Of a stretch of DNA of 64,000 nucleotides, positions 35,405 through 46,790 are shown piece after piece. The notes below the pieces were generated by a model. That model did no database searches. It was not told where the DNA came from and was given only the letters and a program-made list of their open reading frames with translations. A program made the position numbers and the translations under genes. The stretch spans positions 744,001 to 808,000 of the forward strand of contig JAUPFP010000067.1 of the NCBI GenBank assembly GCA_036925085.1, given 5' to 3'. Numbering within the stretch: position 1 is the stretch's first letter; each line of letters opens with the position of its first letter. The DNA comes from Brachycybe producta. Lineage: Eukaryota > Arthropoda > Diplopoda > Playtdesmida > Andrognathidae.

Positions 35405-37469
35405 CAGACTTTCTAACAATGTTTACAATCTCCTGATTTTCATCTAAATAAATCAAAATTACAATTTTGTAAAAAAAAAAAAATGTTCTCAAAAGTTGTT
35501 TTCAAGTGGAAAACGACTCTTTCGAACTCTGATTATTCTGTTTTTTCAGGTAGTAAATCAAGACAAACTGGAATGTGTTTTAGAAACTAGAAGGGCATCT
35601 CAATCGTTTTCACGTTGATATCTTTCAAAATAAATTTTTAATGTCAGTTTGAAAAATGACCCAAATTTATAAGCAGACAATATTTTTTTTTAATTTTATT
35701 CTATAAAAAAGTTTATTTTGAAAGATATGAACAATAAAAATACCTTTTGAAGTGATCGAGCTACCCTTCTAGTTTCTAAAACACTTTCTATGTTTTGTTT
35801 TCTTTTTTTTCTTATAATTTTGCTCCTGAACAACAATAAGACTTCGAAAGTTCATAAACCAACCTTAAGAGAAACTGGAAAGTGCTTTAGAAACTAGAAT
35901 GGTAGCGCAATCACTTCAAATTGTATATTTTCATGTTTTGATATATTTCAAAATAAACTTTTAATGTCAATTTGAAAATGACGCAACTTTAAACAGATAA
36001 TACTTTTTTTTTGTCTATTTTAAAAGATATTCAAAAACATGAAAATACAATTAAAAGTGATTCAGTTATCGTTCTAGTCTCTAACGTAACTTCCTGAAAC
36101 AGCAAAAATAACTAACTGCTGCACAAAACATCTTAAAAAGAAGAACAAAATAATATTAATGTAGGCCTACCTCTCAAAACTGCTGCAGCAGCATCCATTA
36201 GTTCTAATTAAAATTAAATACTTATTAGTTTTAACTTTAAATCAGGATAAATTAATGAGTTTAGGGCTCGGATTTTTATGCAAATACATTTTATCAATCA
36301 AATGTTTCTCAGATCTGTGGCTCAAGTGTCACCTGGAAAGTAACAATCCCTCCCCCCCCCCATTGACAAAGCTTAATGCTGCACTTTTATGTCCCCCTGC
36401 CACAGGCCTATTTGGCTGCTAGCAGAGTACTTTTTGTAATTGTAATTGAGATCAACCAACAATTATGGTATTTTTCCAATAAAAACACCTGGTTAGAGGG
36501 TAGAACTCTAGGTGACAACTAATTGTAACCCAACATCTAGCCTCTAACCAGCTTTTTTTTATTTAAAAAAAAGTGTAATTGCAGTTGCTCTAATTGGGGC
36601 CACAAATTGAGAAATAGTTGTTGAGTTTGCATAAAAATCCAAACCCTATTAAGGTGGCTGAATAGATGATTATTTTGTTTTTATCCTCCTGCATGGCGCC
36701 ACTGCAGTGGCTAATGCTAAGCTCCATGGACGTTTTGTACAATTTGGACTCAAAAACGTCCAGCGAACGTTTTTTATCAAATTTTTAAATCAAATTGTTT
36801 TCAAAACTAGAATGGTAAATGTGTATGCTAAAAGTTTTTTCATTTTTTCATCTTAAAAAATAACAATTTTATAGTTCAGTCTGAAAAATGACCTGGTTTT
36901 TTGGTTTTAACCATTGAGATTTCATTAAATCGCCATCATGAAAAAAAAAAACTTTTAGCATTATCAGCAACTATTCTAGTCTCTAAAACACTTCGAATTG
37001 TTTCGTAATGTTTCTTCTGAAAAACGTTCACTTGAAAAATATATAGATTTTCTCAAAACCGCGGGTGGAGGGGGGAAGAGACCTCCAATAGAACATAATA
37101 GCAACTGCAGAGGCGCCATCTGGGAAGAGAGGAGGGTACAAAAATAAAATAAATATCTATTCAGCCACCTCAATTAATGTTGTTTGTAATACTTCGACGA
37201 GCGTTTTCTTCCGCATCATCCAATGCCTGAGGGCCCTTAGTCTTCTGAACTCCACCGGGTTGAGTAAGTTTATCTATTTTGACGCAAAGAAAATATTTAA
37301 ATTTCCATCTCCAATTTATCTAAGTTGTTGCTTTGCTTTTTCTTCAAAAAATTAATAAAATTATGAGAATATACCATGTTTACTGGGTGCAGCCCGGACA
37401 TCGTCGATAATATTGACTATGAAAAACACAGCGAACAATGCGGCAAAAAAATAGTCCATAACGAGCCAT
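35405..37469 (-). CDS. SP3: secreted mini-exon protein, incomplete and frameshifted in the signal exon
   Basis: Exons seen: 37375-37469 (signal), 37193-37273, 36171-36203 (33 nt), 35405-35443 (39 nt); the last exon was not found. Exon 1 starts MARYGLFF but is 95 nt where the family plan needs 94. A run of seven A (37445-37451 on the plus strand) carries one base too many, and downstream of it the other frame reads the family end (IVNIIDDVRAAPSKH). This could be a sequencing error or a real null allele. Exon 2 is Lys/Gln/Asp rich (KTKGPQALDDAEENARR). Exon 3 (LMDAAAAVLR) is the helix module and exon 4 starts ENQEIVNIVRK, parallel to SP2 and SP4. The family promoter and 5'UTR intron (37491-38606) are present. 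Function unknown. Confidence 0.58.
35510..37175. repeat. R1, R6 (with LINE tail) and R5 repeats in SP3 introns
   Basis: R1 at about 35575-35795 and 35875-36095. R6 at 36250-36650 is interrupted at about 36361-36448 by a LINE 3' end (GGCCTATTTGGCTGCTAGCA then TTGTAATTGTAATTG). R5 at 36650-37175 has both AAGGTGGCTGAATAGA-type ends. Confidence 0.75.
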
Positions 37470-37529
37470 CGTACTTTCTAGATAATTATCCTAAATAAAA
37501 TATATATAAAATAAAGCTTAAGAGGCTAC

Positions 37530-38480
37530 ATTGCAAAATTACTTCGAAAAATCTCCACAAAGAGCGCTAGCAGCGTTTTTTTCCATTGGGCCCATAGACC
37601 CCGATGTTAAAGAAACGTTAATTTTTAAAATACATAGCAGTCGCGGCGGCAATATGTTTATAATTTTCATATTTAAAGTTGTCCAATTTTGATGGTTTAA
37701 AGTGCAATGTGAACTTCAAATATATGCTGATCTAGTGATAGAATGACAAAAAATTGGTAAGTGCGGTTCTATTTTTTTAAAAACTATTTCAAAATCGCGA
37801 ATTTTCTAACTTTTATGTTAAACTCCATTGAGTATGTGCTCGTAAGCAAATAACATCCATTAAAATGTTGGTAAAAATACGTAAAAATAATTTAAAAAAA
37901 AAACAGAAAAAAAATCGGCACGTGCAGCAATGTGTTGGCTTCACTGTAGTTTAATTATGTTTTTTAAAAATTATTTTTACGAGCAATTTTAATGGATGTT
38001 TTTTTCTTATTTGGACGTACTCAATGGAGTTTAACATAATAGTTAGAAAATTCGCGATTTTGAAATATTTTAAAAATAGAACCGCACTTACCAATTTTTT
38101 GTCATTCTATCACTCGATCAGCATATATTTAAGATACACATTGCACTTTCAAAACTTAATATTGAACAACTTTAAATATGAAAAATAAACATATTGCCGC
38201 CGCGACTGTGTTTTTTACGGGCTCAATCGAAAAACGATGGTAGCGCTCTTTGCGGAGATTTTTCGAAGTAATTTTGCGATGAAGCCTCTTAAGATGGTTT
38301 ATGAAAACAGCTTAATTTTTGAACTCAGCTGATTCTTCTGTCTTTGAGGAGCAAAATCAAAAGAAACTTGAATGTGTTTTAGAAACTAGAAAAGTAGATT
38401 GAATCACTTTATGAATAAAAATTTAAAAAATATATATATTGTTTGGTTAAAAGTTGGGTAATTTACAAACTCAAATTAAA
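37530..38480. repeat. R7 MITE and R1 fragment in the SP3 5'UTR intron
   Basis: R7 spans about 37530-38290, with GTCGCGGCGGCAATATG near its left inner end and the inverted form at the right. An R1 half follows at 38355-38480. Confidence 0.75.
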
Positions 38481-38606
38481 AGCCAGTTTTGAAATCGCTT
38501 GACTTAAATATATCTTTCCTGACTAGAATAATCAAAGAGTTCAAGAGGCGTTTCTACTTTAAACCCATCTTAATGAAAAACAGCAGAAAAAACTCCAAAT
38601 ACTTAC

Positions 38607-38745
38607 AACACAATTAATGTAGGCCTATTTGAGTTTTTCGAATACTTTAGTTAACAAAAGTGAATAATACTGTTGCAAATGAAGAAATGGTTTAAATACT
38701 TTTTTTATTGGATGTCACCTATTCAGGTGATTAGCCAATAAAAAT
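38607..38745 (-). promoter_or_regulatory. SP3 promoter and 5'UTR exon
   Basis: Minus-strand ATTGG at 38735-38739, a TATA-like ATAAAAAAAGTATTTAAACC ending near 38690, and a leader ending at 38607 (donor TTGT|GTAAGT, intron from 38606). Upstream GGTTTCGTGTTGAAT matches the other SP promoters. Confidence 0.6.
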
Positions 38746-38939
38746 TCAACACGAAACCAACCTATTATTATACAAAACATGACGTAACTGACGTCAGCAC
38801 TAAACGATTAATTAAGAAGGCTATTATTATGCCTTGACAGAAATTATTATCTGCACCAGGATAAAGTGAGTGAATGGGTCCTTTTGTCAGCGTCACAAGT
38901 GCCAAATTGGGCATGAAAGTTTCCCGGTAGTGAATTTCA

Positions 38940-39220
38940 TTTTTTTTAAACAAATTTCAAGTTTATTCAAATTTAATTCATTTTTCAATTTTATCCAAAT
39001 TTCATTCAATTTCCACAATTTTCTTCAATTTTTAAATTTATTCAAATTTAATTTTTAATTTTATTCAAATGTAATTCATTTTTTAATTTTATCCAAATTT
39101 CATTCAATTTCCAAATTTCTTCAATTTTTAAATTTATTCAAATTTAATTTAATTTTTAATTTTATTCAAATTTAATTTAATTTATAATTTTATTCAAATT
39201 TAATTCAATTTTCAACTCGT
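38940..39220. repeat. Imperfect tandem repeat of TTCAAATTTAATT words
   Basis: Two to three units of about 110 bp, each built of TTTATTCAAATTTAATT and TTTCATTCAATTTCC. It is low complexity and non-coding. Confidence 0.7.
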
Positions 39221-39830
39221 AACTGACTGAACTGCCCTTCTAGTTTTTTAAAAAAAAACACTTTCTAGTTTCTCTTCATTTTGCTCCTCCGAAAAAGAGA
39301 ATAATCAAAATTGCGTTGAAATATCTCTCAATCAATTTTTCACATTTGTTTAAATTTATTTCTGCACGAGAGTAGAATTAATTTTCATTTGCAGGTTTTG
39401 CGAATTATTTCTAAATTATTTCTAAAGTAGATTAAAAGTGTTGAATTTTTTTTTGGTTTTAAACAAACGAGAAAATACGTGAAAAAATTAAAATTTTGAT
39501 TTAAAAATAAAAAATATACAATTTTAAAAATTGCCTAAACGTGGTTTTTTTTTCGCCAATTAATTATTTGAGTTGTTTTAAATTGCAAAAAGAAAAATAA
39601 GAAAAAGCATCAACATTAGTAGTTCAAGTCGAGAGAGAGAAGATCGAAGTAGAAAGTAGAAGAGTCGAGCGAAAGTAGGCCTATTCGTGGTCAACTTTTG
39701 GTCAGTCGAGAAAAAACATAACGTCATTCAGGTCCTTTAATGACCACCTTCTGATTAATAGACATCGTGACTTGAAAATTAGATTTAAATAAACAAAAAA
39801 AAAACAAAGATCAGTTTAACAAATGGGGCT
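39220..39830. repeat. Duplicated segment, copy 1 (SP4 3' region)
   Basis: 39220-39830 and 41275-41930 are direct copies sharing AACTGACTGAACTGCCCTTC, the CTGCACGAGAGTAGAATTAA block and the conserved 3'UTR-like block, so the SP4 3' region was duplicated in tandem. The more distant copy may be the remnant of an older gene end. Confidence 0.65.
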
Positions 39831-39839
39831 CAGGGTAAT

Positions 39840-39985
39840 TACACGGAACTACACACAGAACACACATGTACACACGTGTGCGCATGTGTACGCACATGTA
39901 CACACGTGTGCGCATGTGTATATAGATAAACACATGTATGTATTCAAGTACATGACATAGTTACATGTGATGCGCATGCGTCATT
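39840..39985. repeat. Alternating purine-pyrimidine minisatellite
   Basis: Repeats of ACACATGTACACACGTGTGC and GCGCATGTGTACGCACATGT give long alternating purine-pyrimidine runs. A related piece is at 50915-50955. Confidence 0.75.
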
Positions 39986-41270
39986 CATTTGTAATAATAT
40001 GGTTTAGAATGAATATACGTCACATGTATTCTAATATACAAAAATAATAACAGAACTTAGAAAGGAACACCCCTCCTAAATAATAGAAAAGTCCCCCCTT
40101 TCGAATGCTACAACTGGAAAGAGGAAGAATCTCGATTTTTTGAAAAAAAAATTACGTTTTTAAAAAATCGAAATTTTATATATCGAATCGCTCTAAAATT
40201 CCAATTTTTTTCCAGTTTCATCGTCAGAATGTTTACATCATTTTAGGTCTGATGACATTTTATTGTAGGTGGCCCCGTTTTCGAGTTGTTCGACCCACTA
40301 AAAATTATGACCCAAAACTCAAAATTTGTTTCTAAAAATTCATAAAAAAATAACCCCTGGGTAAAATTTTCTAATTTTTTGTCAGGAGCTTCATATTGAC
40401 CCACGGAATCAAATAAAAAATACTGCATGTCTTTATCTCATTCCGTTCTTGAGTTGTTCGAGGAACTAAATCGGGTTCCGGACACACACACACACAGACA
40501 TCCTTTTTTTCCCCTTTTCTTGCATGATCCTATATACCTCCATTGCTCTTTAGAGCAATGGAGGTCAAAAATTCAATTTTGATACATTTTTGTCCGCCAT
40601 CTTTTCTCTTATCGATGGATAGAAGTGGGTATATTTTAATAACGACTTTTTTGGATAAATATGCACTTCTGAAAAAAGGAAGAGCAACTTTTGATCTACA
40701 ATGGTGAGTAATTTGAGTTGTATACAATTAGTGGTCAAATTTTAGGGTACTATGAAACTTATTGTTAGTGGGAAATTTAGATCCTATAAAATGTATAAAC
40801 GGAGGAGCTTTTGTGGCCTATGGGATTTAACATGAGCTAAAAAAATACGAGATTTTAAAATGAAATTAAAAATAGAAAAACTAATTATAATTTTTTACCA
40901 ACTTATCACTAGATGAGCAATATTGTTATGTACATGTTGCATTTTGAATTTTGAAAATCACAATTTTGGTTGCAGAAAAAAAAACATTTGTCTGAACCAT
41001 TTATTTTTTAAAATAGGAATTTCTCTTTCTCATTGGCTTCAATGGCTTAGCTGTGGGGCGCCACTAAACGGCGAAAAGTGGAACTATAACTGTCATCTGC
41101 TAATATTCAAAATAGCGTCACACATATAGGCTCTTAAAATAATTCAACATAAAAATTCCATTGTTTGATTCAGCTACTCTTCTAGTTTCTAAGACAAGAC
41201 AACACTTAGTAGACGATATTTGTTATTTTATTTGTCTATATAAAGTTTATTTTGAACGATATCAACATGA
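39986..41270. other. Unassigned sequence between SP4 3' duplicates
   Basis: A perfect 28-bp palindrome lies at about 40538-40565 (CCTCCATTGCTCTT arm), with an AC run at 40484-40495. R1-like pieces appear at about 41165-41275. No gene was recognised, and the short ORFs lack support. Confidence 0.35.
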
Positions 41271-42014
41271 AAATACTTGTAACTGACTGAACTGCCCTTC
41301 TACTTTTCTAAAAAAAAAACACTTTCTAGTTTTTCTTCATTTTGCTCTTCTGAAAAAAGAGAATAATCAAAAAAGCGTTGAAATATCTCTCAATCAATTT
41401 TTCAAATTTGTTTAATTTATTTCTGCACGAGAGTAGAATTAATTTTCATTTGCAAGTTTTGCGAATTATTTCTAAATTATTTCTAAAGTAGATTAAAAGT
41501 GTTGAATTTTTTTTTTTGGTTTTAAACAAACGTGAAAATACGTGAAAAAATTAAAATTTTGATTTAAAAATAAAAAATATACAATTTTAAAAATTGCCTA
41601 AACTTGTTTTTTTTTCGCTAATTAATTGAGTTGTTTTAAATTGCAAAAAGAAAAATAAGAAAAAGCATCAACATTAGTAGTTCAAGTCGAGAGAGAGAAG
41701 ATCGAAGTAGAAAGTAGAAGAGTCGAGCAAAAGTAGGCCTATTCGTGGTCAAGTTTTGGTCGTCAGTCGAGAAGAAACAAAACGTCATTCAGGTCGTTTA
41801 ATAATTATCAGCCTCTGGTTAATGGACATCATATGATTTGAAAATTAGATTTTAAGAAACAAAAACAAAGAAGATCAGTTTAACAATTGTAGCTCAGAGT
41901 TAAACGGAACTACTTTTATACCTCGTTTTCAATACAAAACTTAACTGCAGTTAAAAATTTAACCACAGTTGAATTTCTAGTGAAAATGAGGGGAGGGGGG
42001 GAGGTAAAACTTAC

Positions 42015-44053
42015 CAGAGTTTCGGTTTAGCCAAAATATTTTTAATTGCCTTATTTTCACCTAAATAAATGAAAATGATATTAAAGAGAAGAAAAATTAA
42101 TAACAAAACTAGATTTATTTCATAAAAACAAAAGGATAAATAACCGGATCGTGCAACTAAAACACGTTCTCTGTTTGAAAATATTAAGTGAAAACATGTT
42201 TAACACGAAATAATAGGATTTTATCCGAATTATTATTATTTTTTTTTCGTTTTAAACGAATATCTTGAATGCGTTGCAGTATAAAGGACCACGCATCTGA
42301 GTGAGAGCGATTATCCAAATTGAGGTAGAATGAATTCGAAAAAAAAATAATGAAAAAATGCAGCCCGTGTAGGTCCATAGGGCCCCAAACATGTTAAACA
42401 GGCGTTTTTATACTGCAATCCTACCAACATTTTTAGTTGCACGCACCCTATAATCGTAACACTTTTGAGGAAGCTGTTTTTCAAAACTTCACATGTCCCT
42501 ATTTTATTGCAGTTCTGGCAAACAGTTTTTAAAGCTGAAAACCTGATATCTGATAACTAGGGCTCGGATTTTGATGCAATATCAACCGGAATGTTTCTCA
42601 ATTTGTGGCCCAAGATCCAAATTATGAAGTTATCATCATCATTAGAGCAACTGTAATTATGTCTTTTCTAATCAAAAAAGCTGGGTAGCGAGGCTAGATG
42701 TCTGGTTACTATCAATTTGTCAACTAGAGTTCTAGCCTCTAATCATTGTTTTTGATCATCTTTTATCATCTAAACGAGATTGTCACTTCACAAATTGGCA
42801 CTTGGGCCACATATTGAGAAACATTCCGGTTGACATTGCATCAAAATCCGAGCCCTACCGATAACTGATATTTTTTTCAGGTTTTCTATCTCTTTTTCGT
42901 TTCCCGAACCCTCGATGTTGAATGAACTTCAATGGGAATCACTATAAAGCAAACCGTAGAGCTGAACCAAACAGGGCCCGTTCGTGTCCTTCTTGAACGT
43001 TTTTGCTCGCTGCAGAAAACAGAGCATTGTTAGAAGGAATAAGAAGTAATAAGAATCATATCCAATGCTTATTTAAGAAATAAAATCTAGAACTAATGCC
43101 ACATTTTGTGGTCTTCATTTCCAAATGTTATTCAGGCCCAGCATAACACTTTTGGAGGCCCTGTGCCTGCAAAGTAGAACCTGCATGCGGCCCTTAGAAG
43201 TTGCGGCGCATATCGGGTATATGTACCATAAATGAACAGACAGGGATTCGATTAGAGAATTTCTAGTTTAGTTTGGGATAAATTTTTTACGATAAAACAA
43301 ATAAAACATAAAAATATTGAAATATAATATAATCACAAAATAAATATGACAAGTGAGGCCCCCTAAATCTCGAGGTGGCCCTCTGAGGATGGCAAATTTG
43401 GCACATGTTCTGTTTTAGGACGATGATTTGTCTAAATTTTAATGTCTAAATTACAATCATTTATGATAGGGAATTATTCTCTAGGCAAGTCTAAGTAGAC
43501 CTACTTATTTGAATTGAATTGCAAAAAAAAAATTGAGTAACTGGACATGTTAAGTTTTGAAGAAAAAAAGCTCCTCATTTCGAAATATTTTTTTTTTAAA
43601 TAAAAAAGGAGTCTATACCAGCCATGGCTGCTTTAACAGCTACCTTCATGTCTACATTAAAAATCAAAGCCATCATTAATATATTAATAATAATGATCAA
43701 TTTATGAATAAATTTATAAATAATATATGAATGAATGTACGAACTATCTTCAGTTATTTCCTCTGCTGTTTTTATAAGTGCATCTCTGCCTGGTCCCGGA
43801 AGAAGATGGCTTATGTCAATTGATACCATATCTAATTTGGATAAATTAAGAGAAAAATAAAAACACGTTTTGTATGTTTAATTACATATTTTTTTATGTA
43901 AAGTAACAAACAAACAAAAAATGTCATAAATATTCCAGTACCGGGCTTTTTAGGTTCAGTTGGGACGGCAAAGACATCGTCCAAAGTGATGACGACGACG
44001 ACGACCAAAACTACCAAAATGAAAGAACCACCGATTAATCCGAAATGGGCCAT
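42015..44053 (-). CDS. SP4: secreted mini-exon protein, 3' end uncertain
   Basis: Exons: 43942-44053 (signal), 43745-43831, 43619-43651 (33 nt), 42015-42060. The signal exon starts MAHFGLIGGSF and ends TLDDVFAVPTEPKKP. Exon 2 reads SIDISHLLPGPGRDALIKTAEEITED. Exon 3 (MKVAVKAAMA) is the helix module. Exon 4 starts ENKAIKNILAK, like SP2 and SP3, but is 46 nt, seven longer than in SP3, and leaves phase 2 instead of phase 1. A terminal exon near 41950 would give an immediate stop after a cysteine codon, while phase-1 frames ending AAC TGA near 41878 fit only if exon 4 were in phase. So the gene is either frame-broken or uses a novel end. Exon 2 ends in a GTTCGT donor as SP2 exon 4 does. Promoter and 5'UTR intron (44079-45354) are present. 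Function unknown. Confidence 0.58.
42555..43210. repeat. R6 MITE and unassigned repeat-like DNA in SP4 intron 3
   Basis: R6 at 42555-42860 has complementary ends AGGGCTCGGATTTTGATGCA and TGCATCAAAATCCGAGCCCT. A GC-richer piece at 43135-43210 (GGAGGCCCTGTGCCTGC) resembles a decayed transposon end. Confidence 0.65.
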
Positions 44054-44129
44054 TTTACTTTATGTCAGCTAGAAGAACCTAATTAAATCATTAAAAAAAA
44101 GGTTTAAAATATGTTTTATGTAAGTATAG

Positions 44130-45235
44130 CTGTTACCGTCAATTTGAGGAATCAGTCGATCTGCAGATTGTCTAGGCAATCCGCAAAACCACCACTAAAC
44201 TGCTAGTGAATCTGCAAAATTTAATACAGTTTAGGTGTTGAATTTGGACAAATTCACTAGCAGGTTAGTTGTTTTGCAGATTGCCTAGACAATCTGCAGA
44301 TTGACTGATTATTGCAGATCGACAGTAACATAGCCATAGCAAAATATGCAAATTAAATGCAGAAACTGAAAACGTTTTAGCAACTAGAAGAGTAAATGAA
44401 TCACACTTGAAGAAATATCATAATTTACAGGAACTGAGTGAGTCTTTTTTAAAAAAAAACTATTAAGGTGGCTGAATAGATATTTATTTTGTTTTTATCC
44501 TCCTGCATGGCGCCACTGCAGTAGCTATTATGTTCTATAGGATGTCACAATGACTATGAATGACAATATAAAATTGTAGGCCAAAATCAATTTAAATCAC
44601 GACTAGTAGAATAATTAACTAACTTCTAGCAAATAATTTAATAAAATGAATAAACTAGAAATAATGAAAAATCATTTCAAATGTTGAAACTACGTGACTG
44701 CATTGGTTCTTTCATTATTTATTTAAGAAACGGAAGAGACATCAAGTCAAGTAATAAAAAAATTAATACCTTGTACACACACACATGAGTTAAATAAATT
44801 CAAATTGAATGTGTTTATAGGTGAATTATACGGAATCCAGTTAAGGACATGAACACCAAATAAAAATTGACTTTATTATTAATATTTTAAATTAAAATAC
44901 TAAATCAATATTATAATGTCAATAGTTTATCTGATTATATTTAAGTATTAACTCAATATTTTCAAGATTATTAACTGAATAAATTGAATTCGACATATTG
45001 TCCGTTTGTCCTTCACAGGACTCTGTAGAATGTGTTTATTATTTAAATGCATTTAACTGTGCATGTGTTTGGAAGGTATAATACCTAGTACACACCTGTT
45101 AATTTAAATGCATTTAAATGCAATAAACGTGTTCTACGGAGCCCCGTGAAGGACAAACTAACAATATGTCGAATTCAATTTATTCAGTTAATAATCTGAA
45201 AATATTGAGTTGATATATACTGTATAAACTGTGAA
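44130..45235. repeat. R8, R5 end and two R4 copies in the SP4 5'UTR intron
   Basis: R8 at 44130-44340, a hairpin through GATTGCCTAGACAATCTGC. R5 end at 44463-44540. R4 inverted at 44765-45090 abuts a second, truncated R4 in direct orientation at 45078-45215. Confidence 0.75.
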
Positions 45236-45354
45236 ATTTCAAATTTGTATATAAGTGATTTAAATCATGATTTTTTAGTGATTTAAAACATGATTAAAAT
45301 GAACCAACCCCTGAATAGAGGAGTATATATATATATATATTACTCAGTACTTAC

Positions 45355-45490
45355 CAAGAGACACCACAACTTTAGTGAATAACTAATGTAGGAGAGTGTT
45401 TTTAATTTAATTCAGTTAGAAAGTTAAGAAGTAGTTTAAATACTTTTATGTGGTGTCACCTGTTCAGAGACGAACCAATAAGAACAGGCC
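45355..45490 (-). promoter_or_regulatory. SP4 promoter and 5'UTR exon
   Basis: Minus-strand ATTGG (45475-45479), CATAAAAGTATTTAAAC (about 45435-45451), and a leader ending CTTG|GTAAGT at 45355. Layout and spacing match SP1, SP2, SP3 and SP5. Confidence 0.62.
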
Positions 45491-45659
45491 ACGGAAACAC
45501 ATTTGGCACTTTCATGGCCATTTTCCAAAAAAATGTGAGCTGCCAGTTTGGCACCAAAGACAACATTTCCTTTTTTTTTATGAATTACGTCATTTGACTG
45601 GACGTGATGACGTAAGCTGATCCATTGTATGCCATTTAATGGTGGCACTGAATAAGCGG

Positions 45660-46380
45660 TTCCAAATGAAACGAATTTGCCAGACTGATTAAGTAGAACC
45701 TACTAAATGGAACATGGCCAAAAGGATATGAGCATGTGGGAAGCAAATGTGTTTTCAAAGAGTATTAACGTCATAAAATCAGCTGGTGTACTGGCACAAA
45801 GTTTTGTTGCTGGGCGTTATTGTGTTTAATATGCCTCGTTTTAAGGGCTTAAAACCCCACCTATTTTGGAAATTTTAATTTTCTCTCTCTCTCTCTCTCT
45901 TTCTCTTTTTTCATACGGTTTATAGTGTCTTTCTTGGAATATATTAAACAGGCGCGGAGACGCACAAATAACGCCAAGTAACTTGTGACGTACTGCTGAT
46001 GTTAGTAGAGATGGGCGAATACAACTTTTCTCGAATTCGAATATTAACCAGGGGCCCGTTTCACAAAACTATTGAAGTCCTGTTCGTAACAATTGTAGGT
46101 TACAAGTCCTTGTAATCACAATGAGCCAATATGTCCAATAAGCACCTCTAGTGGCAGTAGGCTAAAATATGGCCCCCTAAGAAGTTAGCAGACGAAACCT
46201 TAACATAGAACTCTATGGATAAATCGCTGCACTCGTAAGTTTTTTTGGCGTTTTCTCGCAAATTACTCGCCCAATTTTCGTGAATTCTTGAAAAAATTAA
46301 GACAAAAGTACGTAGTTTCACATGTTTTGTTGTTTTCAATGTTTGTTCTGAACGTTGCTGTTAAACCGAAACTTTTAACA
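45660..46380. other. Unassigned intergenic DNA
   Basis: A (CT)n run lies at 45888-45910 and short TTCGAATTCG words near 46028. ORFs lack support. Confidence 0.35.
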
Positions 46381-46790
46381 TGGAAGCCAATGGAGATTTT
46401 GATATGTCCGTAAGTTCTTTTGCTTATTTCTCGTAAATTACTTGCACAAGTATCGTGAAATTATAAAGAAATAAAGATAAATAGGTAGTTTTATAATTAA
46501 TCATTGTTTAGTTAAATGTTCTTCCTGTTTGTTTGTTTGTTTTTCATGTGTTATTCAAAAAATGAACTTCAACTATTCAGTGTAGGGTTCAGATTAAAAC
46601 GTTGAAAACAAACAAACAACGAGGGACATTAAAAAAAACCAATGCCTGATTGTGAAACTACGTACCTTTTTTCTATATTTCTTTAAAATTTCACGATAAT
46701 TGTGCAAGTAATTTACAAGAAATAAACAAAAGAACTTACAGACATATCGAAATCTCCATTGATTTAATAGCAACATTTCAATTACAATTA
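46380..46790. repeat. Fold-back repeat with about 140-bp arms
   Basis: 46385-46520 and 46640-46780 are inverted copies (CAATGGAGATTTTGATATGT pairs with ACATATCGAAATCTCCATTG; ACTTGCACAAGTATCGTGAA pairs with TTCACGATAATTGTGCAAGT). Non-coding. Confidence 0.7.
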
